Source: JADGGM01 sp035277485 (GTDB taxonomy: Bacteria > Gemmatimonadota > Gemmatimonadetes > Gemmatimonadales > Gemmatimonadaceae). From it: a stretch of 12,369 nt of DNA. The notes below the pieces were generated by a model. The model saw only the letters and a program-made list of their open reading frames with translations, was not told the origin of the DNA and ran no database searches. Below are positions 1 through 7,094 of the stretch, piece by piece (the first letter of the stretch is position 1; each line of letters starts with the position of its first letter). The stretch lies in the NCBI GenBank assembly GCA_035277485.1, contig DATEKK010000162.1, positions 1 to 12,369 of the forward strand, written 5' to 3'. The translations under genes and the position numbers were made by a program.

Positions 1-4
1 AACC

Positions 5-9
5 GAGGA
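5..9 (+). promoter_or_regulatory. Ribosome binding site for the epimerase gene
   Basis: GAGGA lies 7 bases upstream of the GTG at 17, a normal Shine-Dalgarno spacing, and this fixes the GTG as the start. Only 16 bases precede the gene, so no promoter can be judged and the operon may begin further left. Confidence 0.65.
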
Positions 10-16
10 CCACACC

Positions 17-1057
17 GTGACGAACGCGAAGTCCATGCTGATCACCGGCGGCGCCGGTTTCATTGGATGCCACGCCGCGACCCACTACGCCGAGCGCGGT
101 TGGCGCGTCACGGTGTTCGACGACCTGTCGCGGCGCGGCAGCGACATCAACTGGGACCACCTACAGCATCGCGGCGACGTGCGGTGCATACGCGGCGATG
201 TGCGGCAACCCGCGGATCTCGATCGCGCGTTCGACAAGACGGGCGGCGTGGATGCCGTGCTCCACCTCGCGGCCCAGGTTGCGGTCACGACGTCGGTCAC
301 CGACCCGCGCCACGACTTCGAGGTCAATGCGTTAGGCACATTCAACGTGCTCGAAGCGGTGCGGCGCCATGCGCCGGACGCAGGTTTCGTGTACGCGTCC
401 ACGAACAAGGTGTACGGCGGTCTCGAGCACCACGACGTGATCGAGCGCGACGGCCGCTACGATTTCGCGTCGTTGCCGAGCGGTGTGAGCGAGGCCGAGC
501 CGCTCGACTTCCACTCGCCGTACGGGTGCTCGAAGGGCGCGGCGGACCAGTACGTGCGCGATTACTCGCGCATCTATGGGCTGCGCTCGTTCGTCGTGCG
601 CCAGTCGTGCATCTATGGGACGCGCCAATTCGGCGTCGAGGATCAAGGGTGGGTGGCCTGGTTCACCATCGCGTCCGTCCTCGGCTTGCCGACGGCGATC
701 TACGGCGACGGCAAACAGGTGCGCGACCTGCTCTGGGTTCAAGACCTGCTCGAGCTCTACGATCTGTGTCTCGAGCGCGGCCGCCCCGGCGCGATCTACA
801 ACGCCGGCGGCGGACCCGCGAATCGCGCGAGCGTGCTCGAGGTGTTGGGCGAGCTCGAGCGCCAGTTAGGCAGGTCGATCCCGCGTACGTTTGCGGACTG
901 GCGCCCGGGCGACCAGCGCGTGTTCTACAGCGACAACGGCAAGGCGACCAGCGAGCTGGGTTGGGTGCCGCGCACCGGCGTGCACGCGGGCATGGAGCAG
1001 CTGTTCGCCTGGGTAAACGAGCACGCGCCGGCCATCGCCCGAGCGCGCGCGGCCTAA
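17..1057 (+). CDS. NAD-dependent sugar-nucleotide epimerase, CDP-paratose/CDP-tyvelose 2-epimerase type
   Basis: This is a 346-residue extended short-chain dehydrogenase. The N-terminal Rossmann motif GGAGFIG is at residues 11-17, followed by an acidic residue after the second strand (FDDLSRRGS, D35) that fits NAD binding. The catalytic set is visible: S128/T129 in YASTNKVYGG, and Y169xxxK173 in SPYGCSKGAADQYVRDY. That last stretch, with TTSVTDPRxDFEVNALGTFNVLEA and the late DWRPGDQRVF segment, is characteristic of the CDP-paratose 2-epimerase (tyvelose epimerase) branch, which inverts C2 of CDP-paratose by transient oxidation with NAD. The substrate is inferred from family resemblance; another CDP- or UDP-sugar is possible, because the CDP-glucose 4,6-dehydratase partner genes are not in the window. 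The start is GTG, supported by GAGGA 7 bases upstream. The stop codon TAA is embedded in the recurrent 7-mer GCCTAAC (1052-1058). The protein is cytoplasmic and is the first visible gene of the operon, 16 bases before the next gene. Confidence 0.9.
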   Translation: MTNAKSMLITGGAGFIGCHAATHYAERGWRVTVFDDLSRRGSDINWDHLQHRGDVRCIRGDVRQPADLDRAFDKTGGVDAVLHLAAQVAVTTSVTDPRHDFEVNALGTFNVLEAVRRHAPDAGFVYASTNKVYGGLEHHDVIERDGRYDFASLPSGVSEAEPLDFHSPYGCSKGAADQYVRDYSRIYGLRSFVVRQSCIYGTRQFGVEDQGWVAWFTIASVLGLPTAIYGDGKQVRDLLWVQDLLELYDLCLERGRPGAIYNAGGGPANRASVLEVLGELERQLGRSIPRTFADWRPGDQRVFYSDNGKATSELGWVPRTGVHAGMEQLFAWVNEHAPAIARARAA

Positions 1058-1073
1058 CCAGCGGCCGACGCCC

Positions 1074-2204
1074 ATGCGTATCGTCGCCGTACAGACCGGG
1101 CTCTCGCCCAAGTCCGTGCTCGGCGGCACGATCACCGATCGCGAGTTTCTCACGCGGATCGCGGATCGTGGCGTCGACGTCCATGTGCTGGCGGAGCATG
1201 GCGAGCCCATCGTGGAGCATCCCGGATTCACGCCGCACACGTGGCATCGCCGGCTGCGCAAGAAGCTGCCGTACATCGGGAACATGGATGTCGCGCTCGA
1301 CCTGCGTCAGCTGCTGAGACGCTTGCCGCCCGTGGACTGGATCCGCTTCAACAGTCCGTACTCGGTCGGCCTGGGTGCCGTCGCTTCGAGCGCGGGCCAC
1401 AAGATCTGGGGATCGTACCTCCATCTCGAGGACCGGCCGTTCTGGCGAATGGTCGACCGGTGGCTGCCGCCGCGATGCGACCTGATCACCTGTCTCTCGC
1501 CGGACACGCGCCATGATCTCGTGCGCACGTGCCCGCGCGTGGATGACGACCGCACGATCATCGTACCGATGGGCATCGACGCGGCGCGCTTCGACCGCGC
1601 CCGTCCGCGCCGCGCCGCCGTGCGCGCCCGGTTAGGCGTTGGGCACGATGACGTGCTCGTGCTGTTCGTCGGCGTCCTGTCGCGCCGCAAGGGCGTGAGC
1701 GACCTCGTCGCCGCGTGGCGCAAGATCGCCGATACGCCGGCGGCGCGGCTGCTGGTGATCGGCAAACCGGTCGAGGAAGATCAGGCAGCGCTGATCGGCC
1801 AGCTTGCCTCCGCCGACGCGCGCGTGACGCACCTTGCCGGCGTGCCCTACGAACAGATGCCGGAGTATTTCATTGCCGGGGATGTCTTTTTCTTCCCGAG
1901 CCACCTCGAGGGGTACGGCATCGTCGTCGGGGAAGCGATGGCGAGCGGAATGCCGGTGGTGACGACGCGCGCCAAGGGCATTCGCGGCGTCATCGCGGAA
2001 GGCGAAACGGCGCTCGCGGGCGACGTGGGTGACGTCGACGCGCACACCGCGAACCTGCGCCGCGTGATCCAGGATGAGATGCTCCGCCGCCGGTTAGGCG
2101 ACGCCGGCCGCCGCCGCATCGCGTCGCACTTCGCGTGGGACGGGATCATCGATCGCCTCATGTCCGCGCTCGAGCAACCGATGCGCGCGGGTTCCGCCGC
2201 GTGA
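1074..2204 (+). CDS. Glycosyltransferase, GT4 family (GT-B fold)
   Basis: This is a 376-residue family 4 retaining glycosyltransferase, predicted to add one sugar from a nucleotide donor to the lipid-linked repeat unit on the cytoplasmic face of the membrane. The N-terminal half begins MRIVAVQTG with a glycine-rich turn (SVLGGT), the acceptor-side Rossmann domain. The C-terminal donor domain starts near residue 195 (LFVGVLSRRKG; the basic RRK around 204-206 contacts donor phosphate in this family). It carries the EX7E signature in LEGYGIVVGEAMASGMPVVTT (E279 and E287). There is no signal peptide or membrane helix. No clear Shine-Dalgarno precedes the ATG, but the start follows the epimerase stop by only 16 bases and gives a typical N-terminus for the family. 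Its stop overlaps the next gene by 4 bases (GTGA, 2201-2204). Donor and acceptor cannot be read from the sequence. Confidence 0.92.
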   Translation: MRIVAVQTGLSPKSVLGGTITDREFLTRIADRGVDVHVLAEHGEPIVEHPGFTPHTWHRRLRKKLPYIGNMDVALDLRQLLRRLPPVDWIRFNSPYSVGLGAVASSAGHKIWGSYLHLEDRPFWRMVDRWLPPRCDLITCLSPDTRHDLVRTCPRVDDDRTIIVPMGIDAARFDRARPRRAAVRARLGVGHDDVLVLFVGVLSRRKGVSDLVAAWRKIADTPAARLLVIGKPVEEDQAALIGQLASADARVTHLAGVPYEQMPEYFIAGDVFFFPSHLEGYGIVVGEAMASGMPVVTTRAKGIRGVIAEGETALAGDVGDVDAHTANLRRVIQDEMLRRRLGDAGRRRIASHFAWDGIIDRLMSALEQPMRAGSAA

Positions 2205-3343
2205 CTACCGCGCTGGACGCAGCACCACTTGAGCGGCTGAGCGGATGGCGCGCGGCGGCGCTGCCGCGCGCCGGCCTGACGGATTGCTCGCTCGTCGTCC
2301 CGACATACGAGCGGCCGGCCGCCATCACCACGCTGCTCGACGCGCTGCTGCTCCTGCCCGACACGCCCGCCGAGGTGGTGATCGTGGATGGATCCCGTGG
2401 ACATGCGACCGGCGACGCGCTCGACGCGTGGATCGCGGCGCACACACCGCGCTTTGATCTCTCCTACGTGCGAAGCCCGGCTGGCCTAACGCTGCAACGC
2501 AACGTGGGCGTGGATGCGTCGGCCGGGGCGTTCGTGTACTACCTGGACGATGACTGTGTGCCGCTTCCCGGCTATTTCCAGGCCATTCGCGATGTGTTCG
2601 CCCGCGACGCCGGCGGTACCGTCGGCGCCGTCGCCGGCGCCATCATCAATAACATGGGCGGTACGCTCTCGTGGCGCTGGCGCATGCGATTCGCGCTGGG
2701 CCTCGCCCAACGCGCGGATCCGGGATCGTATTTGCGCAGCGGCGTGTCACTCCCGATCACGCACGTGCCGCGCTTCACCGGAACGCGCCGCGTGCAGGTC
2801 GTTCCGGGCGGCGCCGTTGCCTACCGCCGCGCCGTGCTCGAACGACAGCGCTTCTCGCTTTACTTCAGCGGTTACGCGCAGGGCGAAGATCTCGAGATGT
2901 CGCTCCGCATCGGTCGCGATTGGACGCTGCTCTGGTGTGGTGACGCGCACCTCTCGCACAACCACGCTCCAGAGGGGCGCCCGAACGCCGCCAAGAAGGG
3001 GCGCATGGAAGTGCGCAATCGCTATTTCATCTGGAAGCGGCACGCGACACCGCGCGTCTCCGACTCGCTCAGATTCTGGCTCGACTTTGCATACGGAATG
3101 GGTGTGGACGTCCTCGAGTTTGCGTCGCACCCTACGTCGAGCGCGCCGCTCCTGCATGCGCGCGGTACGCTTGGCGGATTGATCAGCTGTGTGACGGAGC
3201 CCCCGCGATACGACGAACCACCGGTGCATCGGGAATACGACATCGCGTTCGCGGATGCCGGCCGGCGCGGCGCCTCCCCGTTAGGCGACGCCCGTGAACC
3301 TTCCGGCCCCGACGGCCGGCTGCCATCAGGCGTCGCGTCATGA
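2201..3343 (+). CDS. Glycosyltransferase, GT2 family (GT-A fold)
   Basis: This is a 380-residue inverting glycosyltransferase of family 2. The N-terminal domain has the standard opening CSLVVPTYERP and VVIVDGS, then LTLQRNVGVDASAGAFVYYLDDDCVP, where D116-D118 form the metal and nucleotide-sugar binding DXD region. YAQGEDLEMSLRIGR follows, with E229-D230 as the likely catalytic base motif, and then a basic tail segment (KKGRMEVRNRYFIWKR). The frame is open further upstream to 2135, but GTG at 2201 is chosen because it overlaps the preceding stop as GTGA and gives a normal N-terminus; the upstream extension lies inside the conserved end of the GT4 gene. The last 40 or so residues are Pro/Gly/Arg-rich and probably disordered. 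The stop overlaps the next ATG (ATGA, 3340-3343). No membrane helix is evident, so it is a cytoplasmic or peripheral assembly enzyme. Sugar specificity is unknown. Confidence 0.9.
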   Translation: MTTALDAAPLERLSGWRAAALPRAGLTDCSLVVPTYERPAAITTLLDALLLLPDTPAEVVIVDGSRGHATGDALDAWIAAHTPRFDLSYVRSPAGLTLQRNVGVDASAGAFVYYLDDDCVPLPGYFQAIRDVFARDAGGTVGAVAGAIINNMGGTLSWRWRMRFALGLAQRADPGSYLRSGVSLPITHVPRFTGTRRVQVVPGGAVAYRRAVLERQRFSLYFSGYAQGEDLEMSLRIGRDWTLLWCGDAHLSHNHAPEGRPNAAKKGRMEVRNRYFIWKRHATPRVSDSLRFWLDFAYGMGVDVLEFASHPTSSAPLLHARGTLGGLISCVTEPPRYDEPPVHREYDIAFADAGRRGASPLGDAREPSGPDGRLPSGVAS

Positions 3344-6300
3344 CCGCGACCACCATCATCCAGGCGTTCGAGCCGAACAGCCCATGCGCGCCGTTGACGG
3401 TGGGCGTTCCGGCGATCGAATACGTCGGCCGAACGCCACACCATGCGCCGAGCGCATGGATGCCCAGCGGTGCCGCCCGGTGGTCGAGCGCCGATGACGC
3501 GATGCGGTTCGGGCTCGTGTTGGGCACGCTCTGTCTCGATGAGCACTCGGCGCTGCGGCCGATCACGCTCACGGCCGTTGCCGAACGCGCCGCGTCGATT
3601 CGACGCTGCTCGATCCGCCTCAGCGCGCGGTGTGTAGGATGGCCGCACCACCTGGATCGCTACTGCCGGTGGCGCCGGGTTCGCGATCGTTCGGTGACTA
3701 ACGAATCGACGCCGTTCGTGCTGCGCTGGCGCGATCCGTCCGGCGCCATCCTCGAACTGCGCTCGGCGCGCGGATGCATTCCTGCCGTCGTTTCGTGCAG
3801 CCGCGGCGTCCTGACGATGGAGATCACACTCGACGCTGCCGCGCTCCACCCGCGGTGGTCGTTCGCCACCGGTCACTCCGAGTCGACGGCCGCTCCGACT
3901 CGCAACGCGGGATGGTCGTCGCGGGTCGAGCTCCTGGTGCGTCGTGTCGACCGGGCTGCGCCCACCCCGGCCATACTCGCCCGGTTCCCGTTCGGCGCCG
4001 AAGCGGCGCTGACGATCACCGACCACCCCGATTTCGACGACGAAGAGCGGTTCCGGGTGTTCATGCACGGCGCCAACGGTGCTCGCGGCTGGATGGGCCG
4101 CGGCCTTCGCCTGACGAAGAGCGTGTTCGCGATCGAGAGCGACTCGGTGCCGCGCAAACCGGCGCCGACGCTGGAGCGCCCAACGTACGGCGCACTCCTC
4201 GACGCCCTCCACGACGAGGGAAGCGAGATCGCGCCGCACGGCGTGAACGAATCCGGGAACATTGCCCCCGATCGGTTCCGGCGCGCCTTAGCCGGCCTAA
4301 CCGAGCGCTATCGACCGGACACATGGATCGATCATGGACTGTCCCTCGCCTATTGCTATTCGATGGGCGGCGCGGACAACCCGGACTATGACCTCCTGAA
4401 CCGTCTGCGGGACCACGGTATCACCACGCTCTGGTCGTATCACGATGCACCGGTCGACGCGTCAGGCTCGCTCAACCTCCTCGCGCCTAACGCGAGCGAC
4501 CTGGGTCGGTCGGTCCAGGGCTCGATGCGCCACGCCGCGAACCGCGATTTTCTCATCGCCGCGCACTATCTGCGCTCGGCCTTTCTCTCTCGTGCCACCG
4601 GCGCGCTGCACCATACCGTGGGAAAGGCGCTGAGCGTCGGGCGACGTGCGTATCTCAAACGCGCCGGGTCGTTAGCCAGCCGCCCGGCCGCGGCGCTGTC
4701 GGCCGCGGGGGTCGCGCTCCGCGGACTGTTCGAGGCATCGGGGCAGGGACGTCGCGGAGCGTCGGCACCCGAGCGGTTGTTCAGCCGCCGCGAGGGTCTC
4801 GACTGGAGCGCGGTCGTGTATCCGGAGCGCGCCGTACCAATGCACCAGGTGCGTCCGGGAGACCAATTGCTCTTCGCGACGCAGGAGGTGCTGCACCTCC
4901 GCGATGCGTACACACCGGCGGCGTTCGAGCGATTGGTGCACGAGCGCGGACTCCACGTGGCCCATACCTACCTGCTCAATACCTTGCCGTACGTGGCAGG
5001 ACTGTTCTCGCCCGACACCGGCGACACGCGATTGGCGCCGGCCTGGCTGGCAGCGCTCGATTGCCTAACGGACGTCGTCGTCGCCGGCCGGATGTGGAAC
5101 CCGCCCGTGGGCGAAATGGCAACGTGGACCCGAACGATGCAATGCGTGGCCGTGACGCCGCGTTCCGAGTGCGCGGTGGAGTTGGTGAACCCGACGGGCG
5201 AGGTACTGCGCGGCGCGACGATGATGTTGCCGGCGTCGGTGAGGCCGGAGGCCGTGAGCTGGAATGGCGCAGCCGCCATCGGATGGCGCCGGTGGGGCGA
5301 TTGGCTCTGTGTGTGGGGCGACGTGCCCGCGGACAGCACGATCGTGGTGCGCTGGGACCGCGTCCGCGTGGACGCGCCGCGTCCGCGCATCAAGGGCCGC
5401 GGCGAGGCGGCCCGCAACGGCGCCGGGCGCGCGCCTCAAACCGAGGTGCCTAACGTAGTCATCTTCTGGGATTACGACACGCAGTGGGGCGCGGATCGCT
5501 CCCGCAATCCTAACGGTGCGCCGACGTGGGGTGCGCTCGAGTTTTCCAATACCGAATCGCTCCTCGAGCTGCACGCCAAGTACGACGTGCCCGCGTGCTT
5601 TGCCGTCGTGGGCGCGGCGGCGCTCGCCGGCGCGCGGCCGTATCACGACCCCGATCAGATTCGGCGCATTCACGATGCCGGCCACGAAGTCGCCAGCCAT
5701 TCGTTCCGCCACGAGTGGCTGCCCGGTCTCGATGCCGCCGCACTCGACGAGACGGTCCGGCACAGCAAGGACGCGCTCGAGCAGTGCATCGGCGCCGAAG
5801 TGGTGAGCTTCGTGCCGCCCTTCAATCAGCCGTTCGACTTTCCCCAGAAGCTTTCCGTTAGTCTCTCGGAGCGCCGAACGGTGCGCCACGAACGCACGGA
5901 TGTCGCACGGCTCTGTGCGTCGCTGACCGATGCCGGGTACAAGTTCTGTCGCCTCGCCTATCGGCCGCTGTCCGACCGTGTCGTCGAGATCGTGCGGCGC
6001 CGTTTACCTCGGCGGCCCGGCACGCTCGAGCAGATCGGCGGCATCGCGTGCCTGCGCCTCAACCTGCCGGTCGGATTCACGGCGGACGTGCAAACGATCC
6101 TCGAGCGACACCTCGATCGCGGTGGACTCTGGACGTTGCACGGTCACCCGCACTCGGCGAGCGACGATCGCAACCCGCAGTCGCTCCGCCTGCTCGAACA
6201 GACGCTCTCACGCATTCACCAGTGGCGCGAGCAAGGCCGCATCCGCACGGTGCTTCCTCGCGACGTCATTGGACAGGAGGCGCAGTCATGGTCGTCGTGA
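3340..6300 (+). CDS. Large protein with two polysaccharide-deacetylase-like (NodB/CE4) modules
   Basis: This 986-residue protein is much longer than a usual single-domain deacetylase (about 200-300). The C-terminal module (about 703-980) is a recognisable polysaccharide deacetylase. FWDYDTQWG (709-717; D711 and D713) stands for the catalytic/metal TFDDG motif, SHSFRHEW supplies the metal histidines H787 and H791, FVPPFNQP (824-831) is the third motif, and LHGHPHS (933-939, H934) is the late histidine motif. A second, more divergent module lies near 216-400, with TITDHPDFDD (D228, D231, D233), IAPHG (H300) and TWIDHG (H332), the same order of Asp and His motifs. Residues 1-215 look beta-rich and are unassigned. 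Residues 400-500 include a basic Ala/Arg-rich helical stretch, 600-680 resemble a beta-sandwich, and 681-702 form a basic linker. No signal peptide is seen, so cytoplasmic action on the nascent repeat unit is likelier than cell-wall action. The ATG overlaps the preceding stop (ATGA). The last 13 bases overlap the methyltransferase. Activity of the first module is uncertain. Confidence 0.82.
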   Translation: MTATTIIQAFEPNSPCAPLTVGVPAIEYVGRTPHHAPSAWMPSGAARWSSADDAMRFGLVLGTLCLDEHSALRPITLTAVAERAASIRRCSIRLSARCVGWPHHLDRYCRWRRVRDRSVTNESTPFVLRWRDPSGAILELRSARGCIPAVVSCSRGVLTMEITLDAAALHPRWSFATGHSESTAAPTRNAGWSSRVELLVRRVDRAAPTPAILARFPFGAEAALTITDHPDFDDEERFRVFMHGANGARGWMGRGLRLTKSVFAIESDSVPRKPAPTLERPTYGALLDALHDEGSEIAPHGVNESGNIAPDRFRRALAGLTERYRPDTWIDHGLSLAYCYSMGGADNPDYDLLNRLRDHGITTLWSYHDAPVDASGSLNLLAPNASDLGRSVQGSMRHAANRDFLIAAHYLRSAFLSRATGALHHTVGKALSVGRRAYLKRAGSLASRPAAALSAAGVALRGLFEASGQGRRGASAPERLFSRREGLDWSAVVYPERAVPMHQVRPGDQLLFATQEVLHLRDAYTPAAFERLVHERGLHVAHTYLLNTLPYVAGLFSPDTGDTRLAPAWLAALDCLTDVVVAGRMWNPPVGEMATWTRTMQCVAVTPRSECAVELVNPTGEVLRGATMMLPASVRPEAVSWNGAAAIGWRRWGDWLCVWGDVPADSTIVVRWDRVRVDAPRPRIKGRGEAARNGAGRAPQTEVPNVVIFWDYDTQWGADRSRNPNGAPTWGALEFSNTESLLELHAKYDVPACFAVVGAAALAGARPYHDPDQIRRIHDAGHEVASHSFRHEWLPGLDAAALDETVRHSKDALEQCIGAEVVSFVPPFNQPFDFPQKLSVSLSERRTVRHERTDVARLCASLTDAGYKFCRLAYRPLSDRVVEIVRRRLPRRPGTLEQIGGIACLRLNLPVGFTADVQTILERHLDRGGLWTLHGHPHSASDDRNPQSLRLLEQTLSRIHQWREQGRIRTVLPRDVIGQEAQSWSS
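6275..6280 (+). promoter_or_regulatory. Strong Shine-Dalgarno AGGAGG for the methyltransferase, inside the deacetylase gene
   Basis: A perfect AGGAGG lies 7 bases before the ATG at 6288, within the last codons of the upstream gene. It decides the methyltransferase start and is the clearest Shine-Dalgarno in the operon; most other genes rely on stop/start overlap instead. Confidence 0.8.
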
Positions 6301-7094
6301 CGTCCGAGACGGTTCAGGCGCACTTCGATCACGAGGCGTTGCACGGCCGACGACTCTTTCCCGATCGCGCGACGGTCAGCGGCCTCGGCACCTGGCGCAA
6401 GTACGAGCGCGCCGCGGATCTCATGGCCGAACCGCCGGTGCGCGACGTGATCGACATCGGATGCAATCGCGGGTCGGTCGAGGTGTTGTTCAGCCAACGT
6501 CACCCGGACCGGACCGAGCACGTTCGTGTTGCAGGCGTGGATGTGTCGACCGAGGCGATCGCCCAAGCCCGGGCGCTGGGCTTCGACTGGTGTTCGTTCG
6601 AAGCGTACGATGGGAACGTCCTGCCATTCCCCGATGCCTCGTTCGATCTCGCGGTGCTGGTCGAGGTGATCGAGCACGTGATCGACAAGGAGGCGTTGCT
6701 GCGCGAGATCCGCCGCGTCCTGCGCCCGTCAGGCCGTCTCTACCTCACGACGCCTAACCCTGAGTGCCTCGCGCTTCGCACCGAGTCCGTGATGTGGCGC
6801 GTGCTCCGGTGGATCGCGCGTCGGCCGATCCCGGCCAAGGATCGGTTCATCACGTCGCGCGATCTTTCGGCTGCGCTCGATGCGGCGGGCCTCGAGCGCG
6901 TCGGCACGCAGACGTTTGCATGGCCACACGCATTCATCAAGATCTGGAACTGGGGCATTGTGCCGCCGCTGCCCCCGTCGTTGTTGTATCGATATCAGGA
7001 GTTCTGCCTGCGACGCTTCGAGCGGCCCGGTATTCCCGAATGGCTGGCGCGACGACTGTACTGGTCACTGGTGACGCTCCTCCGTCGCCGGTGA
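6288..7094 (+). CDS. Class I SAM-dependent methyltransferase
   Basis: This is a 268-residue Methyltransf_11-type enzyme, expected to transfer a methyl group from S-adenosylmethionine to a sugar or other group of the repeat unit. Motif I is VIDIGCNRGS (54-63, the glycine-rich SAM loop). An acidic residue ends strand 2 in AGVDVS (D85), motif II region is GNVLPFPDASFDLAV followed by LVEVIEHV (E129, H130), and LRPSGRLYLTTPNPE is the post-motif strand. The C-terminal third is Trp/Arg-rich (FAWPHAFIKIWNWG, then a basic end LLRRR), which could bind membrane or acceptor but is not a clear transmembrane helix. The frame is open upstream to 6048, but the ATG at 6288 with AGGAGG 7 bases before it is the evident start. 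It overlaps the deacetylase gene by 13 bases and the next gene by 4 (GTGA). The methylated position is unknown; methylation commonly caps or decorates O-antigen chains. Confidence 0.9.
   Translation: MVVVTSETVQAHFDHEALHGRRLFPDRATVSGLGTWRKYERAADLMAEPPVRDVIDIGCNRGSVEVLFSQRHPDRTEHVRVAGVDVSTEAIAQARALGFDWCSFEAYDGNVLPFPDASFDLAVLVEVIEHVIDKEALLREIRRVLRPSGRLYLTTPNPECLALRTESVMWRVLRWIARRPIPAKDRFITSRDLSAALDAAGLERVGTQTFAWPHAFIKIWNWGIVPPLPPSLLYRYQEFCLRRFERPGIPEWLARRLYWSLVTLLRRR

Noticed and set aside
67..1317. 416-residue open frame on the + strand overlapping the epimerase
   Set aside because: Composition is dominated by Arg, Ala and Pro, as expected for an out-of-frame reading of GC-rich DNA, and the epimerase frame has full family motifs.
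2135..2200. Earlier GTG start for the GT2 gene
   Set aside because: The extra 22 residues are Arg-rich and overlap the conserved end of the GT4 gene; GTG 2201 gives a standard 4-base overlap.
3022..4239. 405-residue open frame on the - strand
   Set aside because: It is antisense to two genes with clear motifs, rich in Arg/Ala/Gly, and has no recognisable domain; typical antisense shadow at high GC.
6048..6287. 80-residue N-terminal extension of the methyltransferase frame
   Set aside because: It lies inside the conserved deacetylase coding sequence, reads as Arg/Pro-rich shadow, and a perfect AGGAGG 7 bases before ATG 6288 marks the true start.
6764..7090. Long N-terminal extension of the second GT4 gene
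   Set aside because: It is an out-of-frame reading of the methyltransferase; GTG 7091 overlaps the methyltransferase stop as GTGA and leads straight into the glycosyltransferase fold.
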